Assembly: GCF_050433385.1 (NCBI RefSeq)
Contig: NZ_JBNPXI010000005.1
Location: forward strand, 131,225-195,224
Origin: Brassicibacter mesophilus
GTDB lineage: Bacteria; Bacillota; Clostridia; Tissierellales; Proteiniboraceae
Reading direction: 5' to 3'
DNA length: 64,000 nucleotides
Shown: piece after piece, positions 1 to 7,807 of the stretch
How positions within the stretch are numbered: the first letter of the stretch is position 1
How the letters are laid out: each line of letters opens with the position of its first letter
The notes under the pieces: model-generated
What the model was told of the DNA's origin: nothing
Database searches by the model: none
Seen by the model: the letters and a program-made list of their open reading frames with translations, nothing else
Made by a program: the position numbers and the translations under genes

Positions 1-489
1 AATGAAGAAAATATCCCAGTGGTATTTGGAATGAAATGTGATTTCAAAGCTTTTCCATTAGATGTATTGAAAGTGTTTTTAACGAGCAGCAATATCATCT
101 TCACTAATGAAGGGGAAAGAGAGGAAATAGAAGCACAGCTAGGATTTGATGATATAAGTATGCTTATTCATGATGGTAATGCAGAATGCATAGTTGTCAC
201 TAAAGGTATAAACGGAAGTGAAGTTATATATAAGGAAGATGACAAGGTCACTTCTAAGCAAGTAAGCATTGCTAAACCTGATAAGGTAGTAGATTCAACA
301 GGAGTAGGAGATGCTTATATGACTGGGTTTATATATGGGTTGATTAATGGAAAGACATATGAACAAGCAGGAAGGATAGGAACAGTAGTGTCATCATTTA
401 TTATAGAAGAGATGGGATGCTTAACTAATATACCTAGCTTAATTGAAATTGGTGAAAGATACAAAATAACTTATGAGGAGGAACTGTAG
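1..489 (+). CDS. PfkB-family carbohydrate/nucleoside kinase, C-terminal part
   Basis: The reading frame is open from the first base, so the gene begins upstream of the window; about 162 C-terminal codons are present. The segment DSTGVGDAYMTGF, at about residues 98-110 of the visible part, is the PfkB C-terminal signature (usual form DTxGAGD), whose Asp is the catalytic base that activates the sugar hydroxyl; the anion hole precedes it. The family phosphorylates sugars or nucleosides with ATP. The stop TAG shares its last base with the GTG start of the next gene, so the two are translationally coupled. The substrate is unknown. The neighbouring phosphorylase suggests a nucleoside or a nucleoside-derived sugar, which is inference. 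Confidence 0.9.
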   Translation, partial: NEENIPVVFGMKCDFKAFPLDVLKVFLTSSNIIFTNEGEREEIEAQLGFDDISMLIHDGNAECIVVTKGINGSEVIYKEDDKVTSKQVSIAKPDKVVDSTGVGDAYMTGFIYGLINGKTYEQAGRIGTVVSSFIIEEMGCLTNIPSLIEIGERYKITYEEEL

Positions 490-1241
490 TGAAAACTCTA
501 TATCTACAATCAGAAGAAAAGGATGTTAGTAAATACGTTGTTTTTTCTGGAGATCCTGGCAGGGTGAGAAAAATCATCAAATATATGGATGATGTTCAAG
601 AGATAGCTGTAAACAGAGAATATTACACATACACAGGATACTATAAAGGGGTAAAAATTACTGTTACTTCTACTGGTATAGGCGGGCCGTCAGCAGCAAT
701 AGCATTAGAAGAAATGTATGAATGTGGTATGGAGGTAGCTGTTAGACTTGGTACAGTTATGGGTCTTAAGGATCATTTATTAGGGAAATTTATTATTCCA
801 ACTGGAATTATGAGAAAAGAAGCTACAAGCAAGACTTATGTAGATGCATCATATCCTGCAGTAGGAGATTTTGAACTTATGACATGTATGAATAAAAGTG
901 TATCAGAAAACGGCTTTGAATATGAGAATGCTATTATGTGTAGCATGGATGGATTTTACAGTGAGATGAGAGAGTCAAGATTATCTAAGCAAATGCAAAA
1001 TGATGTATTCGAAAAGATACAAGAGCTTAAGAAATATAATATATCTGGATTAGACATGGAATCTGGGACGATACTTACACTAACTAATCTTATGGGCATA
1101 AAGGGTTGTGTTGTTACTATGACTACAGTTTTAGAAAACCTAAAGGATTACTTAAAGGGAGAAGCAAGGGATAAGGCTGAGGAGGATTTAATAAAAGTAG
1201 TTTTAGATGGTCTTGTTATATATGATAAGGAGGCGAAATAA
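489..1241 (+). CDS. Uridine-phosphorylase-like nucleoside phosphorylase (PNP/UDP family)
   Basis: A 250-residue protein with the PNP_UDP_1 layout: GDPGR near residues 21-25 (phosphate binding), STGIGGPSAAIA near 58-69, RLGT near 86-89 and GLDMESGT near 188-195 (ribose/base pocket with the conserved Met-Glu). Such enzymes split a nucleoside with phosphate into a base and (deoxy)ribose-1-phosphate in the cytosol. The GTG start at 489 overlaps the preceding stop, and the stop overlaps the next ATG as TAATG. It is shorter and more divergent than the deoD product later in this window, so it is not a duplicate of that enzyme. The base specificity cannot be read from the sequence; uridine or a modified pyrimidine nucleoside is a guess. 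Confidence 0.88.
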   Translation: MKTLYLQSEEKDVSKYVVFSGDPGRVRKIIKYMDDVQEIAVNREYYTYTGYYKGVKITVTSTGIGGPSAAIALEEMYECGMEVAVRLGTVMGLKDHLLGKFIIPTGIMRKEATSKTYVDASYPAVGDFELMTCMNKSVSENGFEYENAIMCSMDGFYSEMRESRLSKQMQNDVFEKIQELKKYNISGLDMESGTILTLTNLMGIKGCVVTMTTVLENLKDYLKGEARDKAEEDLIKVVLDGLVIYDKEAK

Positions 1242-2032
1242 TGGTTAATACTGTTTCTTTATTTGAAGATAAAAAAGCTATAATTGGCATGGTGCATTTG
1301 TTGCCACTTCCAGGAACCCCTGGGTTTGATGGAAATATGGACAAAGTGTATCAACAAGCTTTAGCAGATGCAAAAGCACTTGAAGAAGGTGGAGTTACAG
1401 CTCTTATGGTTGAGAATGCTGGGGATGCTCCATATGGAAGAACTTTAGACTTAGCTCAATCAACTGCATTAGCAGCAATAGCTGCAGTTGTTAAGCTGAA
1501 CACAAACCTTCCTGTAGGAATAGATGCAGCATTTTGTGACTATCAAAGTGCTCTAGCTTGCGCAAAGGCATCAGGAGCAGATTTTATAAGATTAGCTGTA
1601 TTTGTTGATACAGTTGAGTTCTTTGGTGGAATAATGGAGCCGTGTGCAAGAGATGCAATGTACTATAGAAAGCAGATACAGGCAGAAAAAGTTAAGATAT
1701 TTGCAGATGTTCAAGTAAAGCACTCTCATATGTTAATACCTAATATTCCTATAGAGGAATCAGCTAAGGTAGCAGTAAGCTGTGGTGCTGATGCAATAAT
1801 TGTAACTGGAACTCATACTGGTGGGGAAACACCTATCGAAGCTGTACAAAGAGTAAAAAAAGCAGTTAGAGTTCCAGTAATAGTAGGAAGTGGAATAAAA
1901 ACTTCAAACATTAAAGAGCAAATGGGGATTGCTGATGGAGCTATTGTTGGTTCAAGCTTGAAAATAGATGGTGTGGTATCTAACCCAGTAGATAAAAACA
2001 AAGTAATAGAACTTATGGGAGAGTTAAAATAA
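1241..2032 (+). CDS. BtpA/SgcQ family TIM-barrel protein
   Basis: 263 residues that match the BtpA/SgcQ family from end to end. The N-terminus has IIGMVHLLPLPGTPGFDG, then VENAGDAPYG, then ADVQVKHSHML, and a C-terminal phosphate-binding-like strand IVGSGIKTSN. Cyanobacterial BtpA was linked to photosystem I assembly, but the family is widespread in non-photosynthetic bacteria next to sugar and nucleoside catabolic genes, where it is probably an enzyme of unknown reaction. Here it sits inside a five-gene operon, overlapping the upstream stop by one base and followed 15 bp later by the dehydrogenase. The ribosome site AAGGAGG is inside the previous gene. An enzymatic role on a phosphorylated sugar is inference. 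Confidence 0.88.
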   Translation: MVNTVSLFEDKKAIIGMVHLLPLPGTPGFDGNMDKVYQQALADAKALEEGGVTALMVENAGDAPYGRTLDLAQSTALAAIAAVVKLNTNLPVGIDAAFCDYQSALACAKASGADFIRLAVFVDTVEFFGGIMEPCARDAMYYRKQIQAEKVKIFADVQVKHSHMLIPNIPIEESAKVAVSCGADAIIVTGTHTGGETPIEAVQRVKKAVRVPVIVGSGIKTSNIKEQMGIADGAIVGSSLKIDGVVSNPVDKNKVIELMGELK

Positions 2033-2046
2033 AGGAGTTGGTTTAA

Positions 2047-3195
2047 ATGATGAGACCTATGAAATTAGCAGGAGAGGCTTTAGTATTTGGACAAGGCGCT
2101 CTTGATTATTTAAAGACATTAAAGGGAAAAAGGGCTTCGATTGTTATTAGTGGCGGAAGTGTTATAAGAAATGGATATTTAAAGGTAATAGAAGACAATC
2201 TTAAGGAAGCAGGTATAGAAACTCAAGTTATCAGTGGTGTAGAGCCAGATCCAACATTTGATACTGTACTAAGAGGAGCAAAGAAAATGTTAGAGTTTGA
2301 GCCTGACTGGATTATCGGTCTTGGTGGAGGTTCTGCAATGGATGCTGCAAAAGCTATGTGGGTATTTTATGAGCATCCTGAATTAAAGAACATTCAAGAT
2401 ATTATGAGTCCAAACAAGGTTCCAGCTCTAAGAAACAAAGCGAAAATGATATGTATCCCTACAACTAGTGGTACTGCTAGTGAAGTAAGTCGTTCAGTAG
2501 TTATCTCTGACGCTAATTCACACATGAAGTATGGTATAGGAGATATGGAGATGATGCCTGACGTAGCATTGTTAGAGCCTGGAATAACAGCTTCAATGCC
2601 TAAGAAAATAACAGCAGAAACAGGTATGGATGCTTTAACTCATGCAGTAGAGGCTTACACTTCTACAAGAGGGAACATGTTAGCGGATACTTTAGCTGAG
2701 AGAGCTATTTTAGATATATTTGAATATCTTCCTAAAGCATATAATGAAGGAGACAATCTTGAATATAGAGAAGCGATGCTTAATGCATCTATGGTAGCTG
2801 GACTTGCATTTACTAACGTATCATTAGGTATAGTTCACAGCATGGCGCATACTGTTGGCGGGTTCTTTGGAGTACCGCATGGACTTGCAGATGCAGTTAT
2901 TCTTCCTTATATAGTAGAGTACAATATGCAGGATGAAAAGGCAAAAGCACGCTATGAATATCTAGCTAATAAATTGGGTGTAGATTCTTTAGCAGATGCT
3001 ATTGCAGACTTAAATGCAGCTCTTAATGTACCTAAAACATTAAAGGAAATCATAGATAATGACCAAGAATATGAAGAAAAGCTTATGGAAATGGCTGAAA
3101 CAGCAAAGAAAGATGGATGTACAAAAACTAATCCAGTAATACCAGAGGTAGAAGGATTTGCAGAACTATTAAAAACAGTATATTACGGAAAGTAG
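2047..3195 (+). CDS. Iron-containing (group III) alcohol dehydrogenase
   Basis: 382 residues of the Fe-ADH family, which uses NAD(P)H to interconvert aldehydes or ketones and alcohols. The GGGSAMDAAKA motif (about 95-105) is the nucleotide-binding segment, and the four metal ligands are present as D195, H199, H264 and H278, in GMDALTHAVEAY and GIVHSMAHTVGGFFGVPHG. The RBS AAGGAG precedes ATG 2047; a second ATG follows immediately. It lies in the operon between the BtpA-like barrel and a TrpA-like barrel, with 14 and 8 bp gaps, so it probably reduces or oxidises an intermediate of the same pathway. It lacks an aldehyde dehydrogenase domain, so it is not AdhE. Confidence 0.92.
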   Translation: MMRPMKLAGEALVFGQGALDYLKTLKGKRASIVISGGSVIRNGYLKVIEDNLKEAGIETQVISGVEPDPTFDTVLRGAKKMLEFEPDWIIGLGGGSAMDAAKAMWVFYEHPELKNIQDIMSPNKVPALRNKAKMICIPTTSGTASEVSRSVVISDANSHMKYGIGDMEMMPDVALLEPGITASMPKKITAETGMDALTHAVEAYTSTRGNMLADTLAERAILDIFEYLPKAYNEGDNLEYREAMLNASMVAGLAFTNVSLGIVHSMAHTVGGFFGVPHGLADAVILPYIVEYNMQDEKAKARYEYLANKLGVDSLADAIADLNAALNVPKTLKEIIDNDQEYEEKLMEMAETAKKDGCTKTNPVIPEVEGFAELLKTVYYGK

Positions 3196-3203
3196 GTGCT
3201 AAA

Positions 3204-3926
3204 ATGTCAACAAAATTAATATGTTATTTATCTTTTGGATATCCATCTATTGAAGAAAGTATAAAGATGGTTGATGAATATGTAGAAGCTGGGTGTGATA
3301 TGGTAGAGGCAGATTTTCCAACTGATAATGCCTTTTTAGATAGTGAGTTCATAGGTGGAAGAATGAAGGCTGCTTTAGATAACTGTAGTGACTATGACAA
3401 ATATCTTGAAGGTATTGAAAAGATAAGAGAAAAGCATCCTGAGCTTCCTATAATAGTATTATCATATGAACACACATTAAAAAAAATAGGGATAGATAAG
3501 TTCGTTGAGTATTGTAAGAAAAATAATACATTAGATATGATATTAGTTGGTCTTGAAGGAGAAGAAACAAAAGAGGAGCTAATAAGAAGAGGAATGAGAG
3601 TCTCATGCTATGTTCAGTTCCATCTTCCAGAAGAAGAGGTTGAAAGCGCTCTTAATTCAAATGGCTTCGTATACATGCAGTCTAAAGCAGATGGAAAAAT
3701 AAAAGAAGGCTATGAAACACTTAAGGATTGTATAGACTATTTAAGAGAAAAAGGAATCAACAATCCAATATATTGTGGAGTAGGGGTTTCAACTCCAGAA
3801 GATATCGAACGAGTTAGAGATGCAGGTGGAGATGCAGCGTTTGTAGGAAGTGCAATCCTTAAGAAACAAGACAATCCTGAAGAAATGAAGAGCTTTATAA
3901 GAGAGCTTAAAGCTGCTACAAAATAA
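3204..3926 (+). CDS. TrpA-like TIM-barrel enzyme without a TrpB partner
   Basis: 240 residues with the fold pattern of the tryptophan synthase alpha subunit: CYLSFGYPSIEES at the start, then GCDMVEADFPTDNAFLDSEF, and a C-terminal phosphate site GVGVSTPEDI plus AAFVGSAI. By alignment the catalytic Glu49 and Asp60 of TrpA correspond to E35 and D46 here, with the same spacing of 11. No trpB or other trp gene is near; the gene ends a nucleoside/sugar operon, 8 bp after the Fe-alcohol dehydrogenase. A retro-aldol cleavage of a phosphorylated substrate, analogous to indole-glycerol-phosphate lyase, is the natural inference. The family is fairly certain; the reaction is not. Confidence 0.78.
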   Translation: MSTKLICYLSFGYPSIEESIKMVDEYVEAGCDMVEADFPTDNAFLDSEFIGGRMKAALDNCSDYDKYLEGIEKIREKHPELPIIVLSYEHTLKKIGIDKFVEYCKKNNTLDMILVGLEGEETKEELIRRGMRVSCYVQFHLPEEEVESALNSNGFVYMQSKADGKIKEGYETLKDCIDYLREKGINNPIYCGVGVSTPEDIERVRDAGGDAAFVGSAILKKQDNPEEMKSFIRELKAATK

Positions 3927-3957
3927 CGCTAGCATAATAAGTAAAGGCACAGTGATT

Positions 3958-3990
3958 AAAATCACCTATCAATCTATGATAGGTGATTTT
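3958..3990. terminator. Bidirectional intrinsic terminator
   Basis: A perfect 14-bp inverted repeat (arms 3958-3971 and 3977-3990, loop ATCTA) with A and T runs on both sides lies between the convergent TrpA-like gene and the carboxypeptidase gene. It can end transcription from both sides. Confidence 0.9.
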
Positions 3991-4003
3991 AGATGTTTTC
4001 TAG

Positions 4004-4864
4004 CTATTTACTGTTTGAATCAGTAAAATACTCTTCAAAAGTTATATTGTTTTCCATTATTATCTTTGCTGCTTCTTTACCAACATACCTTATATGCCAA
4101 GGTTCATAGCTGTAGCCTGTGATATCAATTTTATCTTTTGGATAGCGAACTATAAAACCAAATCTATGTGCATTTTCTTTTAGCCACATACCTTCAGGAG
4201 TTTGTCCAAATCGTTCTGTTAATTGATAATTAACGCTTGAACAAGATACGTCCATTGCTAATCCAGTTTGATGTTCGCTTTGACCAGGTACAGCACTTGT
4301 TTTATTTGCAGTTTCACGGCCATATTTTTCAGCTTTATTCTCAAATATCTGTGATTGTCTTTGATAAGAACGGTAACCAGATACTGCATAAAGATTTATT
4401 TCGTGTTTTTTTGCATCATTAAATAATTCTTCTAATGATTTTGCTGCGTCTTTGCTCATATATTTTTTTTGAAGGTTTTCTTTAAAAGAAAATTCAACAT
4501 CTGGAACAACTAGATCCTTTGGTTCGTAATCTGATGGTAGGTTTCTGCTTTTATTAACTAAAACTAATATATCGTCTGTGTTTTTTATTATTATATTATT
4601 GTATTTATCTTTATAAGCAGTTTCTTCCAGAGAGGGAAAGGTACTATTCTCGCTATTATCAACAACTTCTGTTTTATCATGAGTGCTAATATCATTCACA
4701 TTAGTTTTGTTTGATGGTAGCTTATCTTCTGCAACAACAGTTTTTTTGTGTAATACACTATATATTCTTAAAGAAGAAGCTATCAATATGATAGATATAA
4801 CTAAAATGAAACAGTTTCTACTTGCTCTTTTCTTTGTTACTTTTCTTCTATTAGTTCTTTGCAT
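4004..4864 (-). CDS. VanY-type D-alanyl-D-alanine carboxypeptidase, membrane anchored
   Basis: 286 residues. A basic N-terminus and one hydrophobic segment (about 15-37) anchor the protein outside the membrane, followed by a polar linker of about 80 residues. The peptidase M15B domain (about 130-280) carries SEHQTGLAMD with H198 and D205, and EPWHIRYVG with H257: the three zinc ligands of VanY/DacB-like enzymes. It removes the terminal D-Ala from peptidoglycan stem peptides. The start ATG follows GGAGGAATCCCA. It is not in a van cluster; ddl-murF-alr is 40 kb away. A housekeeping cell-wall trimming role is more likely than glycopeptide resistance. Confidence 0.9.
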   Translation of the reverse strand: MQRTNRRKVTKKRASRNCFILVISIILIASSLRIYSVLHKKTVVAEDKLPSNKTNVNDISTHDKTEVVDNSENSTFPSLEETAYKDKYNNIIIKNTDDILVLVNKSRNLPSDYEPKDLVVPDVEFSFKENLQKKYMSKDAAKSLEELFNDAKKHEINLYAVSGYRSYQRQSQIFENKAEKYGRETANKTSAVPGQSEHQTGLAMDVSCSSVNYQLTERFGQTPEGMWLKENAHRFGFIVRYPKDKIDITGYSYEPWHIRYVGKEAAKIIMENNITFEEYFTDSNSK

Positions 4865-5192
4865 TGGGATTCCTCCGTTCTAATCGGCATAAAGGCAAAG
4901 TTTGGCTTATAGTAATGATTTTTAATCACTAATATAAATTATAACACTAAAAGACAAATTACGACATAATTCGACTAAAATGTAATCTATTTTTAATCAT
5001 TAGTATGTAAAAGAAAGATTTAAAAAAGTAGATGAAAAAGTGATAATATATAGATGTGTAATAATAAGTTGGTAGGGTAAAAAAATAAAGTGTAAATAAG
5101 CTTAGTGTTTGTCTACTATCTTACTTATGATGGTTATATATAATAAACATTGTATATAGTTGAAAATTAATTTTGATTGGAGAGATTAGAAA
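4865..5192. other. AT-rich divergent promoter region with a 17-bp direct repeat
   Basis: This 328-bp gap separates two divergent genes and must hold both promoters. The only structure I see is an imperfect direct repeat, TTTTTAATCACTAATAT at 4919-4935 and TTTTTAATCATTAGTAT at 4990-5006 (two differences), 71 bp apart. It could be a pair of regulator sites. No RNA gene or ORF is apparent. Confidence 0.4.
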
Positions 5193-5735
5193 ATGAAACT
5201 ATTTTTTATGTCTGATATTCATGGTTCATCATATTACTTAAGGAAAGCAATAGAAGCATATGAAAGGGAAAAATGCGACTATATTATTATACTAGGTGAT
5301 GCACTATATCATGGGCCAAGGAATTCTCTTCCAAAAGAGTATGACCCTAAGGCTGTAGCTGAAGTGCTTAATAGCTATAAGAACAAAATAATAGCTGTAA
5401 GAGGCAACTGTGATAGTGAAGTAGATCAGATGCTGATATCGTACCCAATGATGTCAGATTACTCTGTTATACTTTATAACAACAGAAGATTATTTTTAAC
5501 TCATGGACATATTTATAATAAAAATAATCTATTAAATATTGATAAAAATGATGTGTTGATACATGGACACACACATATACCATTAGCTGAAAAAGAAGAT
5601 GGGAAAATAATATTAAATCCTGGATCAATATCGCTTCCTAAAAATAATAACCCAAACTCATATGCAATACTTGAAAACGATATATTTACTGTAAAAGATT
5701 TAGATGGAGATTCATTTATTTCAACTGAACTTTAG
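5193..5735 (+). CDS. yfcE: YfcE/MJ0936-family metallophosphodiesterase
   Basis: 180 residues of calcineurin-like phosphoesterase. The metal-binding motifs are in order: SDIHGS (8-13), LGDALYHGPRN (about 35-45), RGNCDSE (about 71-77), LTHGH (about 107-111) and HGHTHIP (about 127-133), ending in the NPGSIS motif typical of YfcE proteins. YfcE cleaves phosphodiester bonds with Mn2+ in the cytosol; the natural substrate is not settled for the family. The RBS GGAGAGATTAGAAA precedes ATG 5193. It stands alone, 52 bp upstream of the c-di-GMP protein gene on the same strand and possibly cotranscribed with it. Confidence 0.92.
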   Translation: MKLFFMSDIHGSSYYLRKAIEAYEREKCDYIIILGDALYHGPRNSLPKEYDPKAVAEVLNSYKNKIIAVRGNCDSEVDQMLISYPMMSDYSVILYNNRRLFLTHGHIYNKNNLLNIDKNDVLIHGHTHIPLAEKEDGKIILNPGSISLPKNNNPNSYAILENDIFTVKDLDGDSFISTEL

Positions 5736-5787
5736 AAAATTAGCTAGACAGAAATTATGATACGTCACTTAAAGGAGAAATAACAGA

Positions 5788-7689
5788 ATGAAAGAATTAA
5801 AGCCCTTAGAGAGAAGGAGCCCAATGGAGCTTCTGAAAATTTTTCTTGTGATATACGTGTGCTTTGTAGCTATTATTTTACTGGTATTCAAGATTATGAA
5901 CAAGATGTATATTGATAAAACAGCTATTAACATAGTACAAATAAATAATATTTATTTGCTTATTTGTACACTTCTTATATTTACATTGTCTTTTTCCGTG
6001 TACGTAAGGAAAAAAGACATGCATAAGCTTAAACTTGCAGGAGTTATATTCCAAAATGCCAAAGAAGCAATAATAATCACTGATAAGGATTCAAAAATTA
6101 TTTATGCTAATAAATCCTTCGAAGAAGTAACTGGGTATAAAGCACATGAAGCAATTAATAAAACCCCTGGAAGCTTTAAATCAGGTATTCATGATAAAAC
6201 TTTTTATGAGAACATGTGGAATTCGATAAAAACTCTTGGGAGATGGCAAGGTGAAGTGTGGGATAAAAGGAAAAATGGAGAAATATATCCTAAATTTCTT
6301 ACTATAACTGCACTTGGTTACGAAAAAGGCGAAGAAGTAAAATACATTGGAGTATTTCAAGATATTACGGATATAAAGAAAAAAGATGAGTATATTGATA
6401 AGCTTAAAAACTATGATATGTTAACTGGACTTCCAAATCAAAAATCTTTGCACAAGATGGTTAAAAAACATATTTCACTTAATGACGGTGTAAAGAATGC
6501 TACTTTTTTAATATCTATTATTATTTCAAATTACAGCAGTATCAGCACAAGCTTTGGGTATGGGGCTGGAGAAGCTATTATATTAGAAATTGTTAAGAGA
6601 ATTGAAAATATTTTAGATGGCGGTTGTACCCTTTTCAAACTATCAAAAGAAGAGTTAATGATATTATGCACAGAGTTTGATAGTGAAGAAAGAATACATA
6701 ATTTTTTAAATATCCTTACTGATATTCTTAAAGGAAGCTATGTATATGAAGGCGAAAATATATTTATAAAAGGTGCTATTGGAGTTTCAATACTGTCAAG
6801 TGATTCCGAAATGCAAGATAGAATTATTGAAAATACCAATATGGCAAGAGATTATGCTGCTAAACAAGATAACTTTAAATATCAATTTTATAGTGAAGAA
6901 TTAAGAAAAAAATATATCTATGAAATGAAGCTAGAAAACGATCTAAGAGAAGCTATAGAGAAGAATGAGATAAAGATAAACTATCAGCCTCAGATAGATG
7001 TAGATACAGGAAGAATTATTGGTGCAGAAGCTTTGATTAGATGGATAAATGAGGAGCTAGGTTTCATATCTCCAGATAAGTTTATACCTATTGCAGAAAA
7101 GACAGGACTCATTATTTCCATAGGGAAATGGGTGTTAGAAGAGGTTTGTAAGCAAAATAAGCTATGGCAGCAAAATGGATTACCTAAGATTCCTATTGCA
7201 GTAAACTTATCACCAAGTCAGTTTAAAAACCATGATATAATAAATGATGTTAAGCAAGCATTGGATTTAAGTGGGCTTGAAGGAAGATATCTGAGTTTAG
7301 AGATTACAGAAGGAATAGTGGTTGAAAATACAGAAGATATAAGTAATAAACTAAATGAACTGAAAAACATGGATATAACCATAGCCATAGATGATTTCGG
7401 TACAGGATATTCTTCATTAGGATATTTACGAAGGCTTAAATTTGATAAAATTAAAATTGATAGGGAATTTATAAAGGATTACCCTGATAGCGATAATGGA
7501 GCAATTGCAAGGATAATAGTTAACTTGTCCCATGAGCTTGAGATTGAAGTTATAGCAGAGGGTGTTGAAACAGAAGAACAAATTGATTTTATAAAAAAAA
7601 TAAATTGTGAACAGGTACAAGGATATTATTATAGTCCTCCTCTTTCACCAGACAGGTTTGAAAATTTTATAAAAGATATGATTATATAG
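5788..7689 (+). CDS. Membrane PAS-GGDEF-EAL protein, probable c-di-GMP phosphodiesterase
   Basis: 633 residues. Two membrane segments (about 15-37 and 50-70) are followed by a PAS domain (about 87-200; NAKEAIIITDKD, VTGY), a GGDEF domain (about 205-370) and an EAL domain (about 380-630). The GGDEF active site is degenerate: SKEEL near residues 286-290 in place of GGDEF, so cyclase activity is unlikely. The EAL domain keeps its catalytic set: GAEALIRW (about 411), NLSPSQF, LEITEG, IDDFGTGYSSL, KIDREFI, AEGVET and QGYYYSPP. It should therefore hydrolyse c-di-GMP, with PAS and degenerate GGDEF acting as sensors. The RBS AAAGGAGAAATAACAG precedes ATG 5788. Confidence 0.93.
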   Translation: MKELKPLERRSPMELLKIFLVIYVCFVAIILLVFKIMNKMYIDKTAINIVQINNIYLLICTLLIFTLSFSVYVRKKDMHKLKLAGVIFQNAKEAIIITDKDSKIIYANKSFEEVTGYKAHEAINKTPGSFKSGIHDKTFYENMWNSIKTLGRWQGEVWDKRKNGEIYPKFLTITALGYEKGEEVKYIGVFQDITDIKKKDEYIDKLKNYDMLTGLPNQKSLHKMVKKHISLNDGVKNATFLISIIISNYSSISTSFGYGAGEAIILEIVKRIENILDGGCTLFKLSKEELMILCTEFDSEERIHNFLNILTDILKGSYVYEGENIFIKGAIGVSILSSDSEMQDRIIENTNMARDYAAKQDNFKYQFYSEELRKKYIYEMKLENDLREAIEKNEIKINYQPQIDVDTGRIIGAEALIRWINEELGFISPDKFIPIAEKTGLIISIGKWVLEEVCKQNKLWQQNGLPKIPIAVNLSPSQFKNHDIINDVKQALDLSGLEGRYLSLEITEGIVVENTEDISNKLNELKNMDITIAIDDFGTGYSSLGYLRRLKFDKIKIDREFIKDYPDSDNGAIARIIVNLSHELEIEVIAEGVETEEQIDFIKKINCEQVQGYYYSPPLSPDRFENFIKDMII

Positions 7690-7693
7690 TACT

Positions 7694-7730
7694 AAATTAC
7701 CTTATTTATATAAATAAGGTAATTTATTTT
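7694..7730 (+). terminator. Intrinsic terminator after the c-di-GMP gene
   Basis: Arms 7694-7708 and 7711-7725 form a perfect 15-bp inverted repeat, followed by a weak T tract. It lies 4 bp after the stop codon. Confidence 0.75.
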
Positions 7731-7757
7731 GACAAATGTTGTAGAAAGATATAAAAT
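7729..7757 (+). promoter_or_regulatory. Sigma-A-type promoter of the chemoreceptor gene
   Basis: TTGACA (7729-7734), 17 bp, TAAAAT (7752-7757). It starts directly at the end of the preceding terminator and lies 50 bp upstream of the chemoreceptor start codon. Confidence 0.65.
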
Positions 7758-7807
7758 TATGTTGAAAAATGTTAACTAATACACAATATACATAAAGGGG
7801 GAATATA

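Noticed and set aside
3204..3926. Tryptophan synthase alpha subunit (trpA)
   Set aside because: No trpB or other trp gene is nearby, the protein is shorter than TrpA and the gene ends a nucleoside/sugar operon.
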